A stretch of 64,000 nt of DNA from Tetrapyrgos nigripes (GCA_013368315.1 JAACJM010000075.1:124001-188000), one strand, 5' to 3'; counted from the stretch's first letter, positions 12,490 to 23,636 are shown. Numbers and translations are program-made. The notes: generated by a model from the letters alone, not told the origin.

Positions 12490-13020
12490 TTCTTGCAGGC
12501 ACCACTGTGGTTCCTATACTTGCCTCTGTTGTCCCTATGTCCACTATCTGTGCCTAGATTGTGAGAGGTGTTCTTGCCCTTCACAATCAACCACCATCAT
12601 CATCCATTCTACAAAAATGGTAATATTTCTGCTCGTCTCCACCCATATCTTGAAAACAATGTAACTGCAGTGTTTGGAAAATCTGTGGGTAGGTTCTCTA
12701 CTCCCAATTTTGCTAGGACATTGTATGCTGCTCAAGTTGACCCATATCTCATCAACAGGTGTGATGTCATGCTGGACCTTTGCCAAACTGATTTCAATCA
12801 GCTTGGTGAGGTTCAAAAGACTTGCCCATGTTGGATGGATAACCACTCAATTCTGGCCCCCCTGTTCACAGAACTTGTAATTCTGCTACTTTGGTATCAT
12901 TGAATCATCCTTACCTTGCGCTACCTTCAGTACATCCACTATGCAGACTGCCTTTCATTGCTGCATCTCACTTTCCACTGAAAGAAATTCAATTGGCTGG
13001 GTATGCTGCACATTGCCCTT
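12490..13020 (+). pseudogene. Decayed 3' fragment of a LINE-like (non-LTR) retrotransposon ORF
   Basis: The frame at 12568-12903 carries, in order, ARLHPYLENN, TLYAAQVDPYLINRCDVMLD, QLGEVQKT and a HSILAPLFTE motif. This is the spacing I associate with the region downstream of the RT domain in agaricomycete LINE-like proteins (a CEVVLD-like motif, then a VQ..FLRRLLG-like motif, then LFTETG). The expected middle motif is disrupted, and the frame shifts between 12568-12903 and the overlapping frame at 12674-12880. There is no RT catalytic core, so it is a dead remnant. The call rests on remembered family motifs and would need a profile search. Confidence 0.4.
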
Positions 13021-13689
13021 GTTGGAATTCTATATCATTACATCAATCCATCTATCATTTACTACAGCATTTGATTCATACTTACAGCCTTTATACAGCC
13101 TTTAATACATCTATTGGACAGCTTTCTAGGATACAGCTTTGTTACAACTTGTTACTCATACTTACAGCTTCACTACAGCTTTCCAGCTATGCATACCTGT
13201 GTAGTTATCTAACATATTCCATAGTACACAGTATATAAGCTTGTAAAAGTAGATACTATCATCAAGCAATTGCACATCCAAAGCTGCAAGCACAATACCA
13301 ACTATCAGCTCCATTTTATATGGTCTATCACTCTACTATGAATTACTTATTGTAATTCCTATAGCCCTCACAAGTCTTTCTCTTCCCTTCCTTCACATCT
13401 CAATCAATTAGTCAAACATGTTGATGCAGATGCCAAGCCTTGACTACAGGAAGAAATCAATAAATCTACTTGTCTAGTTACTACACAGATGACTCAAGTC
13501 CCTTCCTAGAGAGAAAGCCTTGGGACATGTTTGATTTCATTGGTTAGGACTTAGAGTAGATGTAGGCCATGGCAGGCTATAGCACATCTACACCCAGCAT
13601 GTTTGTAGAGGACCATGCTGTGTATTTCTATCTATCTATCTTGAAGTGTAAAGCAATACTTACTATCTTGGATTGTTGGGGGAAAAAGA
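13021..13689. other. Intergenic region with a dispersed repeat
   Basis: About 13530-13640 is nearly identical to 20969-21090 (shared GATTTCATTGGTTAGGACTT and TCTACACCCAGCATG), which lies downstream of DUF6534 copy B. It is therefore part of the duplicated 3' flank of the DUF6534 segments. A short run of CTTACAGC-like words at 13080-13180 is the only other structure seen. Confidence 0.5.
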
Positions 13690-13950
13690 TCTACTGGATT
13701 CTGGCATATCTGTTCAACGTGCATATGAACTACTGGCACCCATGTCAGGAAGCCGGACTTATTGTCTTTTTGGACATATATCTGTAACCATGTCCAGCTT
13801 CTTGATATAAGGTCCTTTTGATGGATTTGATATACTATATGTCTGCGCACCAATCAAATGTACCAAAAGACTTCCAAATATATCTCATTTTCATACACAT
13901 ATCTGGTCATCTATCTGTCGAGCAGATATTTTGGTCTTTTCAGCGTGGAA
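13690..13950. mobile_element. Half copy of the foldback element seen at 60224-60883
   Basis: The sequence follows the right half of the 60-kb foldback element from its centre to its end, including GGAAGCCGGA, TTATTGTCTTTT, ATTTGATATAC, AAATGTACCAAAAGACTTC and CTGTCGAGC. The left half is absent. Immediately to the right (about 13946-13990) is a roughly 40-bp relic of the ASST 5' leader. Confidence 0.65.
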
Positions 13951-13995
13951 GCACAGTGTGTGCTTAAATCACAAGACAAATTTACAATGAGCATA

Positions 13996-14050
13996 GCCAC
14001 ACACAGAAACAGCAGATGTAAGAACAAGTCCCTTAAAAAGGCCTCATAAC
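13996..14050 (+). repeat. Short dispersed repeat (GCCACACxCGGAA ... GGCCTCGTAA family)
   Basis: A 55-65 bp block with a conserved left word (TAGCCACAC) and a conserved right part (TAAGAACGAGTCCCT, GGCCTCGTAA). Other copies are at 37388-37446 (minus), 47250-47308 (minus), 52808-52860 (plus), 61070-61130 (plus) and 61327-61385 (plus). Middles vary in length. It may be a terminal piece of a small DNA transposon. This copy and the one at 37388 directly follow DUF6534 genes. Confidence 0.6.
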
Positions 14051-14240
14051 AAGCAAAGGGTTGTCCATCAGCATTGAAGTTGCTGAATAGAATTATCTGT
14101 GAAGTGGACCCCAGTACCACTTGAAGCATGAGAGCCATGGTCTAATTGAAACACAATGGGGTTGTTTGAGCCAACACTGCCCTCTTCTAGAGAGAAGGAA
14201 GGATGGGAATTTAAAGAAGCAAGGAGTGTGTTGGTGTATA

Positions 14241-14505
14241 AATATGTCAGTGAGGGCCACTGTATACAGCGACAGGTACAAGTCCTCATTTCATTGCACA
14301 ACACGCAATTGCATCTGAAGAGGTAGATGTGGGTCATGGACTGGGCACTGCACACTGGTTCGTTGCTTGACAAAAGCTTAACAGAGAATAGCGGAGAATT
14401 TGTGGAGAAGTTTGCCAAGCTGACAGAATAGGATATATTTTCCCGGGATACAAAAAATGCGGCCATTTGAGCTCACAATAAGACTCATCCTATAAATAGG
14501 ACTCG
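14241..14505. mobile_element. 265-bp insertion in DUF6534 copy A, flanked by TA
   Basis: Comparison with copy B shows that the uninterrupted site reads GTGTATAATTTGG. Here, 265 bp separate GTGTATA from TAATTTGG, so TA is duplicated. I see no convincing terminal inverted repeat. It has no coding capacity of note. A nonautonomous TA-targeting element is the likeliest origin. Confidence 0.6.
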
Positions 14506-15385
14506 TAATTTGGACAAAATAAGAACACTGCGACATTCACAGCATCAGAGAGAATCACCAACAGTATACAGTAACTCACATAGCAATATGCAGGCCCATA
14601 CTAGGAAGGCGGAAGAAGAGGATCAACTCCAAAATTGCAGCACCGGGAGTGATAGCAGCTGTCTCGATGGCGCTACGAATAATACGTGTCAAAAGAGTGT
14701 CAGTTTGCCTGGTGATATCGCTAACATAATCCCTTCGACTTCAAGCGATAGCCCTACGCAGCTGTGTGAATGATGGATTAGCAGCCGAACGCACCAAGAC
14801 TGTCATGCAGGCAGTGATCATGACATCCGCGGCAGTGCTAGCAGATAGCCAGGTGGCGGTACTTGTAAAGACGATAGAAACAAAGGCAAGGTCGTTGATG
14901 GGGAAAAACTAAGTAACGAGATGATACATTTCAGCAATCGAGCAGGGAAGAAAAAGAGAAACTTACCCTAGCAGTTGAAACGATTGCTCTGGTCACCTGA
15001 ATCACAGAAACTGCAAAAATCAGCACTGTCATTGCTGTCCAAAACTTCTTCTCAAATTTATTGATAGAATGATGGCTGCCTAGCATCTAAACTCGCCAAC
15101 CGAAGAAAACCTGGACGACTGGACGATTGCGGAAGCTGTAAGGGATATAAGCAAACCCAAAATACTTTCCGAATATCAAGAACTTACAAAGACTGGTCCA
15201 CAATGGTACTGTGGTAAAACCCCAGTCGACCAAATGAAGATTCTCGAATCGTCCCCATCCCAAAATAACCATGAGCCGGACCAAGTCTGTAATTGCAACG
15301 GTCGAAACAAGCACGAATACCGAGTAAACTGAAGCAAAGCATTATTTTCGAATTCAGAGCTGGCAACCAGTCTTGCTCACCAGTA

Positions 15386-15844
15386 CATCAGCAAATTCGG
15401 GTTTTTACTCACGGGCTTGCAGGGGCTCGCAGAGCTCTTTCTTCAAGTATTTTTGGCCTCCCTCCATTTCTTTACCTAGGTTGGGTACTGATACACTATA
15501 TAGAGACCTTATTTGTGATTTACATTTGTGTTTTGAGAAATGGTTAGTTGCCCTTTGTATATAGCTTATGAATGATTTTCTGAAAAACACACAGGTGATG
15601 ACGACAGCAAGCATAATATACAGAAGGACCATTTCAGACTATGTAAATGGAGTGTATAGACTTGGTTCACGTCAATGTGTAAGGTCCATAGCAAGGGGGA
15701 ACACACTATGTACAGTTTAGTCAAAAGAACTTGCGGAATTTTTGACTCAGCTCACCAACTCGCAGACTCACCAACTCACACGGCTTTCAAGCGCTTGTGC
15801 AAGCAGCTGCAAGTGCCCGCGAGTGATTTGCTAAAAACCTGATG
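15386..15844. mobile_element. 459-bp nonautonomous TA-flanked element with imperfect inverted ends
   Basis: The ends are CATCAG and CTGATG. Just inside, both ends share GTTTTTA, CTCxCGGGC and CTTGCAG in inverted order, giving about 40 bp of gapped inverted repeat. Flanking bases are TA on both sides (15384-15385, 15845-15846). Short open frames inside are not recognisable. It shares its right TA with the next element. Confidence 0.7.
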
Positions 15845-15846
15845 TA

Positions 15847-17103
15847 TGGTGCGGGACACTAAGTCACCGCTACTTTTGTACAGTGGCTGTGCAGTGGCAA
15901 AATGAGTCGGAGAAAAAATTTTTTTGGTTGATGGGCCCCGAACAGTGGCAGCCAGGGTCTCGTAGTAGCTCGTAGTCTTCAAAATGTAATGAAATTCACT
16001 TGACAAGGAGGTGGATACTACTGTAAGCTAAAGAATTTCATTGAACAGGTTTGTTCAACAATCATTTCATGTTTTTTTTTTTCACCATGGTTTCTAGATT
16101 GAACAGAAGATTGTGCCAGCTTTCGAGCGTGCTCATGGCCCTGGTTACCGGATGTTGCTTTTGGTGGATAACTCACAGGGACATTCGGCTTATGCAAAGG
16201 ATGCTTTACTCACTCAACGGATGAATTTTCGTCCAGGTGGTAAGCAGGCAAGGCTGAGGAATGAGTGATACATGAAAAATGGAAGAAAGGTAACACAGCC
16301 CATGGTTTTTGATGATGGAAATCCAAAGGGAATGAAGCAAGTACTGGTTGAACGTGGTTTGTGGAAGGATGGCCTTCTTATGGAGTGTTCCGACAAAAAA
16401 TGTGTCATCAACGGTCGTACAGATTGTTGCTGCATGCGAATTCTTGATTTGCAGCCGGACTTCAGGGAGCAGAAGTCTCTCGTTCAGGAAACTATTGAGC
16501 GCCTCGGCCATCTGTGCGTTTTCCTTCCGAAGTTCCACTGTGAACTTAATTTCATCGAATACTTCTGGGGCACTGTCAAGAAATATTTACGTGACCACTG
16601 CGATTACACCTTCGACACACTCAAGGCCAACATGCCTGTGGCACTGTGTTCCGTTCACATCACCACGATTCGTAAATGGGATTTGAGAGTGAAAGGGTGG
16701 ATGGACGCTTACAGATTGGGATTAGGGGTAAAAGAAGCTCAACTACAGGTCCGTGTGTTCAGTTCGAAGAAATACAAATCCCATCGAAGGGTGCCAGAGA
16801 CCATAGCAAGTCAATTTGACAAGTAGTACATACTATAGACTAGTAAAATAGGGGTAATAGGCTGTTATCGGCATCGGCTAGACTTCCGGCCCGGTTCGGA
16901 CCATTCCAAATTGGGAAAGCGGCAAATTTGAGGGCAGCCGAAATATATATCTCAGTCAATTCTACCAATACGGACTATCCCTCTTGTAGAAACGTTCCTT
17001 TCATCAAATAGAGCGTTTTTACAAGAGAAATAAAAAATCGGTGCAGGTGGCGATGCTCCCTATCTGTTGTTCAAAAGTAGCGGTGACTAAGTGTCCCGCA
17101 CCA
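15847..17103 (+). mobile_element. 1257-bp TA-targeting DDE transposon, internally deleted
   Basis: Terminal inverted repeats of about 33 bp begin TGGTGCGGGACACT at the left and end AGTGTCCCGCACCA at the right, with one mismatch. TA flanks both ends (15845-15846, 17104-17105). It carries the C-terminal part of a transposase at 16098-16826. The transposase 5' end is missing, so it depends on a relative for movement. Confidence 0.85.
16098..16826 (+). pseudogene. DDE-superfamily transposase fragment (C-terminal half)
   Basis: The frame begins at a splice-acceptor-like TTTCTAG. It reads through LLLVDNSQGHSAY (the region with a catalytic Asp), RPGGKQAR, QPMVF, NPKGMKQVL and ERGLWKDGLL, then NFIEYFWGTVKKYLR (the acidic third catalytic position), RKWDLR and WMDAYRLGL. 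These words are typical of a DDE endonuclease family abundant in agaricomycete genomes. A TGA at 16266-16268 interrupts where a Trp is expected. The helix-turn-helix and first catalytic Asp are absent. The transposase whose start is at 62638 belongs to the same broad family. Confidence 0.75.
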
Positions 17104-17432
17104 TAAGTTTCACGAAGAGATGGTCATTAGGGGAAGATATGTCGTAGATATTTGTTTCCGAAGTTGAATGGGTCAATCTGCTTGCTTGGACAAAGATGTA
17201 TCTCACACAATTGAACGATGAGTGTTCCCATGAGCAGGTAAGACCTAAGGGCTCCAATGAGCTAGTAGAACGAAGTGAGTGAAAGAAATAAGTACGATCG
17301 TCACCAAACTCACCACTGGTCCTATACTGAGAGTGTTATCAGAGATCAGAACAAACCTTCCAAAATTAAGTGTACGTACCCCAGGATGGTGTCATGAGGG
17401 ATAGGGGGCGAAGGTGGGGAAATTGCAGCCAT

Positions 17433-19223
17433 TGTAGCAAGCACCGGGTGGACGGGGGCGAGGGGAGTGTCAAACTAGTACTGAAGCGTACCAAAGCACC
17501 CCTGCATATATATGATTATGTTCGCGGGAAGGTGTATTTTGGGTTACGAGGCCCTTTAAGACCGAGTTAAATTTGGTTCAACCTCGAAATTTTACCACAC
17601 TCCCACCCCTGTTCGACGCACTCATCCGCCACCACGGTCATTATCAAAACCTAAAACTGACATCGGTCACGGCAGCGTCTGTCAGGGGTACCCAGGTTTC
17701 GGTCATAAGCAAAAAACACATGGGCTCACATCATTATCACCGCTCAACCCCCACCATGGACATAGTCTTGACGTGTATTTTACTTCATTATGAAGTGGTT
17801 GTGGGCCAGCGCTAATGCGTGGCGAGTACGAACTAGCACTTCAAGCCTGTAATGAACCTACCATCCTCTCCGACATAATTCGCTAGGAGCCCTGACGTGT
17901 CGTGTAAACTAGCCCATATTCTTTCAGACTGGGGAAAGGTGCCACTGCTTTGCATGACAAATTACGAGACCCAAGCTTGGATAAGGTTCTGATAATAGTC
18001 ACTGGGTAAAAGGTTTTTCACAATCATTCAAAAAAACCCTGTTATTAACTAGTCTACTTAGTCTTGGCCACAACCTCAAACTCAACCTCAATAACCGACC
18101 AGGGTGAATGCGTCGGAGACTCGGAGGCGCCTCCTGAGCCCAACATTAGTATTACAGGGTAGTATATTACCAGCACCACCTCCTCCTTGTCAAGCTTCTT
18201 CGTCTCGCTCTAGTCAAACTTCTATGCAACTGCATGTGACTAAGCAATGGGACTTGCCGTTACCTGAATTTAGGAAGTAGTAAGTTTTGCTTATTTACCA
18301 TCAGGGAATTCTATACTTATGCACGAAATGGAGTACAATACTCCAGTTTCAATCAGAGGAGAAGTAGTTTACCAACTTTAGCCCTTCTTTCAATCGCACT
18401 ATTCAATTTGCTCTTGATTGTGGATCGATAGCGCCTGGAATATTTTCCTGAATATTTTCTCAACAAACATGAAGAATAGCATCATAGACATACTTTCCGT
18501 ATATCGGACACTTCGCCCGTCGGGTTTAGCATCCGATGTTTCTTCAACTCCGATCGTATCGACTACCTTTCTTCCTTTTCCCCTACAATGATGTTGACTC
18601 GGACCTCTCTGTTTCGCTGCTGCGCCTCTTTAACGTTGCTTCTGTGCAAGCTTAGCTATTCACAGTGGCGGAGCTGCATCACTCGTCTTTTCGGTTCTAT
18701 TTCCCTTTCCTTTCGAATATACTCTCGACTCTAAGGTGTCTCTTCATTTCGACTCAACGGCCAATTCTGTTCGGATGCACCCTTCGTCTTACTCACTCTG
18801 GTCCACTTTTGATTCTACGTATTCTGTTCATGAAGACTCAATGCACGCTAATCGCTTGCAGCGGCGTCTGAGAACGCTCTACGCCTTTCTCTTGGCTTAT
18901 CGGGCCCTGTTTTTCACAACTCAAGGTGCTTCAATCCCTCTCAAGCTACATCCCAGCTTCACATCTAAATTCCGGGTATTGATTCCAGCTCATGGGGTTA
19001 CTGGTACAAAGAAGTCTATGGCAATAAGTAATCTGTACATTGTAGGTTATAGTACATCCGATCTTTTTCCGATACCGGCGTTTGGCGTACCATCATCATC
19101 CTCGTGTCGATGAAGTTCAACAAAAATGTACTACATGATGGGCCTCGTTATTACCATCCGAAGCGGTGGCCCGCAAAGCCTTCGACCCAATCATCCTTCA
19201 CCCGAAATACACCTTCCCCCTGA
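17433..19223. other. Region between head-to-head DUF6534 copies A and B
   Basis: 17543-17700 repeats a DUF6534 5'-flank block that recurs near 35400-35560 and 54400-54550. 17880-18060 repeats 53590-53770 (shared TAAACTAGCCC, CCAAGCTT, TTATTAACTAGT). 17870-17895 carries a lone end of the 46615-47132 transposon family (CGCTAGGAGCCCT). 18990-19115 repeats 52690-52775 in the opposite orientation. Open frames at 18665-19113 show no family I know. Confidence 0.5.
17504..17520 (-). promoter_or_regulatory. TATA-like block of DUF6534 copy A
   Basis: Reads CATAATCATATATATGC on the minus strand, about 70 bp before the ATG, as in the intact copies. Confidence 0.6.
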
Positions 19224-19240
19224 CATAATCATATATATGC
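19224..19240 (+). promoter_or_regulatory. TATA-like block of DUF6534 copy B
   Basis: CATAATCATATATATGC lies 53 bp before the ATG. It sits in a longer conserved stretch that also has ACACCTTCCC upstream and AGGAGTGCTTTG downstream. Confidence 0.65.
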
Positions 19241-19292
19241 AGGAGTGCTTTGCCATGACACTCGCCTCATCCCCTTCCGACCCGGCGCTACA

Positions 19293-20668
19293 ATGGCTGC
19301 AATCCCCCCTTCGCCCCTTGTCTCTCATGATACTATCCTGAAGTACGTATCCTCTTGACCTTGGAAGGCTTGTTCTGACTTCTTATAATGTACTCAGCAT
19401 AGGACCAGTGGTGAGCTTGCTGATGATCATATTTATTTCTTTCACTCACTCCATTCTCCTAGCTCATTGGAGCGCTCATGTCTTACCTACTCATGGGAAC
19501 ACTCATCGTTCAATTATGTAAGATATACCTTTGTCAAGCAGGCAGATTGACCCATTCAATTTCGGAGACAGATATCTACTACATGTCTTTCCCCGACGAC
19601 CGTCTCTTCGTGAGGCTTACCGGTGAGTATGACCAGTCGCCAGCTCTGAATTGAGAAAATAACGCTTGGCTTCAGTTTACTCGGTATTCGTGCTAGATCT
19701 CGTTTCGACCGTTGCAATTACAAATACTGTCTGGCTGATGCTTATTTTGGGATGGGGACGATTCGAGAATCTTCATTTAGTCGACTGGGGTTTTACCACA
19801 GTACCATTGTGGACCAGTCTTTGTAAGTTATTGATACTCGGAAAGCATTTCGGGTTTGCTTATATCCCTCACAGCTTCCGCAATCGTCCAGGTTTTCTTC
19901 AGTTGGCGAGTTTGGATGTTGGGCAGCAACCGTTCTATCAATAGATATGAGAAGAAGTTTTGGATGACGATGACAGTGCTGATTTTTGCAGTTTCTGTGA
20001 CTCAGGTGGGCGGAGCAATCGTTTCAACTGCTAGGGTAAGTTTCTCTTTTTACTTCCCTGCTCGATGGCTGAAATGTATATCGTTCCTTAGTTTGTCCCC
20101 ATAAGCGATCTTGCATTCATTTCTATATGCTTTCCAAGTACCGCTACCTGGCTGTCGGCTAGCGCTGCCGCAGATGTCATGATCACTGTCTGCCTGACAG
20201 TCTTGGTGCGTTCAGCTGCTCTGTCCAAATATAGAAAAAAAATCGATCCATCATTCGTACAGCTGGGTAGGGCTATCGCTCAAAGTCGAAGTGATCACTA
20301 TAGCCGCATCACCAGGAAAACTGACGCTCTTTTGACACGTATCATTCGTAACACCATCGAGACGGCTGCTATCACTGCCGGTGCCGCAATTTTGGAGTTG
20401 ATCCTCTTCTTCCGTCTTCCTAATAGAGGCCTCCATATTGCAATGTGAGTTACCGTATACTGCTGATTCTCTCTGATGCTGAAAATGCCGTAGTGCTCTT
20501 ATTTTGTCCAAATTATACACCAACACGCTTCTTGCTTCTCTAAATTCCCGTGCTTCTTTCCGTCGACGAGACGACAGTGTTGGCTCTTTCAGCCACATTG
20601 AGTCTCAGTTGGACCATCATGTCCCTCATGCTCCGAGTGGTACTGGACCAAGTCTTCGTCAGCCATGA
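19293..20668 (+). CDS. DUF6534-type seven-helix membrane protein, copy B
   Basis: Nine exons give one open frame from MAAIPPSP to a TGA at 20666-20668. The second exon is only 13 nt (19398-19410) and is needed to join the start to IGPV-LIGALMSYLL. Seven hydrophobic segments are seen in order, including IGALMSYLLMGT, VFVLDLVSTVAI, AIVQVFFSWRVW, TVLIFAVSV, WLSASAAADVMITV, AAITAGAAILELILFF and ALILSKLYTNTLLASL. The order and the closing SKLYTNTLLASLNSR word match DUF6534 proteins, a basidiomycete-specific family of unknown function; plasma-membrane location is inferred. The C-tail is Ser/His-rich and ends in SLRQP, unlike copies C and E. It lies head to head with copy A. Copy D is its inverted duplicate, with a shared 3' flank. 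Confidence 0.85.
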
Positions 20669-21063
20669 TAAAGGTTACGTGGTACGTCTCGAATTAGTGC
20701 ATTCAATCAGACATTCTCTCAATCATGATTACCTCTTCTAGGCCGGTATAAGCTCCACAATATCAATATGCATCATCAGTCCATCTCACTATGAAAATCT
20801 CACCCATCTCACTACGAGAGTCTTCTCTATCAGATACCTCGCATATCTCACTGCCAAAGTCTCATATTTTACGGCGCATCATTAAACAGGATTCGATAAC
20901 TCTGACTTGGCTCTGCAACTGTTTCTGATCCAATCAGCTGCTGGGACTCCGTCACAAAGGATGACGTGCTTGATTTCATTGGTTAGGACTTAAAGTAGAT
21001 GCAGGCTGTGGCGGGCTATAGCACATCTACACCCAGCATGTTTGTAGAGGACCACGCCGTGTG

Positions 21064-21100
21064 TTTCTATTTATCTATTTATCTATCTATCTATCTATCT
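21064..21100 (+). repeat. TCTA/TTTA microsatellite
   Basis: A run of TCTA units with some TTTA interruptions, shorter in the related copy near 13625-13640. Confidence 0.85.
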
Positions 21101-22266
21101 GGAAGACGACATCTCCATGAATTCCTATAAATACTAGGGGACCGACTATCCCCAGCGCCGTGTAATACCAGTAATGTTTGCCCCGTGTAATCTGTCGCAA
21201 TTACTTATCTATCAGTATACTCGCCCCAGAAAAACGAAGAAGGCAAACTTGGCAGTAAAAAAGGGAGAAGAGAGCAATAACGCAAACTACTCGCAAGCTT
21301 CACACACTAAGTAATGGGACAAATGGGGGGCAACTGCCCCCAACAAAAGTGCGTGCAAAATCGGGGAAAAAGTCAAAACTGAAGAATCTCGAATGGAATG
21401 AGAAAGGTATACTTATATGCAACGAATTGTACTGATCTACGTTGGGCATCCGCTGCAAACCACAGCACCCACCGCATCTAATCCTTGGAAACGCGTTGAT
21501 ACAAAGAAATCAACAAATAAAACGTGTTTGGATTTATGATTTACACAAGTCTAATAGTTCACTGGAGAGAAACCTCGAGTCCTACCTGCACTACCTGTAC
21601 ACCAATGATCTGATATAGTCAGGGAGGTCAGGTCTCCTGGTCAAGTTTCAGTGATCTGGTGATCCCAGTGAGAACTTGATCCTCTCCACAACTCTGCCTG
21701 ACTCAACCCTCCTGTTTATCCTCTCTGCTCCTTTTTTCATACAGGTATATATAGTACTTATTAATGTACATTTCTTCACTCGTTCCAATTTCCTTTGGAA
21801 CTCGTTCTTGTGACCCTCCCGCATCCATCCCTGTATTACCCCTAGCAGTGGCAACTTTTCCTCTGAGGCTGATTTTTTCCCATGTGGTTTTTGACGCCCT
21901 GAGGTTTTTAATGTATCCCTGCTCAGGCGGTTTCTTAGTAGTTATCTACAGTATCTCTGTAAGCCCTTCGACATCAATTCTCCAAATTCATATTTGTTTT
22001 CGGGCGGCCCTATTTTGGGGTCGCCGCGTTTGGCTAGAACTTTTATTCTTCTTTTATCTCTCTGCTCGAGATTAAGCGAAGGCGTCAACGATTAGATGAA
22101 ACAATGTACGGATGTAAGAGAGGGGTATCGGATGAGGCTTTGCTTGCTATAGGAGGCCTCTAACACCTACATCAAGCCTGGCCCGCATCACAAAATTTCG
22201 GCTCGCACAAGGTTTTCCGAAAGCGCTCCAACTTCGTTGCTATATCTTTCTATAACTATTAACCAA

Positions 22267-22329
22267 CCACGCATGCACAGTCAAATCAAACAAGAAAGTG
22301 CCACTGAGACCCAGGATTGCATTAACTTC
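22267..22329 (-). other. Possible coding segment, unrecognised family
   Basis: The minus frame reads EVNAILGLSGTF then LFDLTVHAW. The segment at 46322-46384 aligns without gaps over 21 codons. Of 11 base differences, 8 are at third positions and most are silent. That pattern suggests past or present coding constraint. I cannot name the protein. It may be one exon of a small spliced gene. Confidence 0.35.
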
Positions 22330-22892
22330 CGCGCAAACTTCAAAGTTCAATCTGCCTCGACTCAACTGATATAGGTACCGTTTGGAACAAAAGCATGTGT
22401 ATGGATGAGTATAAGATAAATATCTGTGCAACCGCTTTATTTGGAAAAATACTGTTTGAAGTATTTTTCCACTTGAATCTGTCATATTCCCTGGAAGTAC
22501 GACCGTCACCCTGCCCTTCCAATTCCACAATCAGAGATCAGCATTGTCTTGCCGCTGCCCAGTAAGATTATAGGGTTAAAGTGATAGGTAATTAAGATGA
22601 CAACTTGACCAGACTGGAAGATCATTGAGACCAAGCATTGCATACAAGTTCATTCAAAGTATGTATGTACTTGAGTTTAGGCGCAAATGCCAAATGTCGG
22701 TTGGTTGGTTGGTTGAAAATCCAGAGTGAAAAAATGGTCCATGGGTGAAATATAAAGAACAAAATACTGATCAATTTTATCTACTTGACATTTACAGTAA
22801 TACTTACTATCTTGTCGAGTGAAAAAGATCTACATAGAGTATATATTATATGAAAGCAACGCAAAAAAAATTTGAATACACCTTTCCAGAGA

Positions 22893-22994
22893 TGGCCAAC
22901 GTGGGGATTGAACCCAAGACCTTCGCGTTAACAATTTACCCAATAGAATTTGAAATTATTAGCACGACGCTCTAACCAACTGAGCTAGTCGGCC
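22893..22994 (-). tRNA. tRNA-Ile (AAT) with a 28-nt intron
   Basis: The minus strand folds as a full cloverleaf. The acceptor is GGCCGAC paired with GTTGGCC and discriminator A. The D arm is GCTCAGTTGGTTAGAGC. The anticodon stem is TCGTG/CGCGA with loop CTAATAA (anticodon AAT). The T arm has GGTTCAATCC. The intron sits after the base 3' of the anticodon. A T8 run at about 22863-22870 would terminate Pol III. The gypsy element begins two bases beyond the 5' end, so the native upstream flank now lies at 29658 onwards. Confidence 0.9.
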
Positions 22995-22996
22995 GT

Positions 22997-23152
22997 TGTA
23001 GTAGGGAGAAAGGGTAGGCCTAGGCCTTAGGAGTCACGTGATCGCGTAGCATACATGATAGTAGTAGGTAGTAGCGAGGTTCACAACACGAAACCACCAT
23101 TCGACTCCGCATTTGGCCTGGGAACCTCGATAGCAGCCTTTGGCCTACTCCA
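22997..23152 (+). repeat. 5' LTR of Gypsy-1
   Basis: The 156-bp LTR has near-perfect 9-bp inverted ends. It reads GGCCTGGG where the 3' LTR reads GGCCCGGG, the only difference seen. Confidence 0.92.
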
Positions 23153-23155
23153 TCT

Positions 23156-23175
23156 TGGTGACGAAAGCGCGATTC
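23156..23175 (+). other. Candidate primer binding site of Gypsy-1
   Basis: TGGTGACGAAAGCGCG starts 3 nt after the 5' LTR. TGG pairs with a tRNA CCA end, and the following bases ending in a GATTCGA-like word resemble a complemented tRNA 3' half. I cannot say which tRNA. Confidence 0.5.
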
Positions 23176-23636
23176 GACACCTGCCGAGGCTCTCATACAT
23201 AATCCACGTAAAATACACACTAGAAACGGTACATCAAACCACATGTCATCCACGTTTTCGGTCCTCGTTCCCAGTCCCGGTCCCCAGTTCCAGTCCCTTA
23301 AAGCCTAATTCCCAGTTCCCATTCCCATTCCACATCCCTACCCACAACTGCGACACTCTGGTGTTGTACCGTGGCCAATTCTTCAACCACTCGCACTCCC
23401 CTAGTCCCACAAGCAGCACCTCAGGCACCTTGACTGGGGCAGAGTTCAATCCTTGGTTCACACCGGTTACCTGGAGAGAGCAGGAACCCGTCATATCATC
23501 ATCCGAGTCATCAGTCTCATCATCACCTCTAAGCAGTAATAGTAGCCTGTTACCTCCTTACAACACACCCATAACTTCACCTGCACCCTTCAACAGAAAC
23601 CAGACCCCTGTATCACGCCCTCACAACCAGCACATC

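Larger units (their letters stand above)
14068..17432 (-). pseudogene. DUF6534-type membrane protein, copy A, broken by three insertions
   Basis: This is the same nine-exon gene as copies B-F, with ATG at 17432-17430 and terminal TGA at 14070-14068. First exons lie at about 17110-17432, including the 13-nt microexon at 17314-17326. The fourth exon is cut 3 nt before its donor by two back-to-back transposons (15386-15844 and 15847-17103). The last exon is cut by a 265-bp insert (14241-14505). Further damage in the third helix exon includes a duplicated GACGACTG-like word near 15110-15125 and a Trp codon changed to TAG near 15088. The upstream TATA-like block at 17504-17520 is intact, so transcripts may still form, but no full protein is possible. 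Confidence 0.85.
20669..22892. other. Downstream flank of copy B, duplicated elsewhere
   Basis: 20969-21110 matches 13530-13640 and ends in a TCTA microsatellite. 21110-21310 and 21420-22140 match, in inverted order, parts of the flank of copy D (50880-51080 and 49900-50110). 22180-22560 matches 46170-46450 in inverted order and holds the peptide segment discussed at 22267-22329. 22565-22770 matches 11200-11400. No complete gene seen. Confidence 0.5.

Noticed and set aside
18665..19113. Two overlapping open frames as a gene
   Set aside because: No recognisable domain; the end of the frame lies in a repeat shared with 52690-52775, and no splice model extends it.
23055..23636. Gag starting inside the 5' LTR
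   Set aside because: The frame is open, but the segment has no capsid-like features and would need translation from within the LTR. I kept ATG 23637 as the start and noted the extension.
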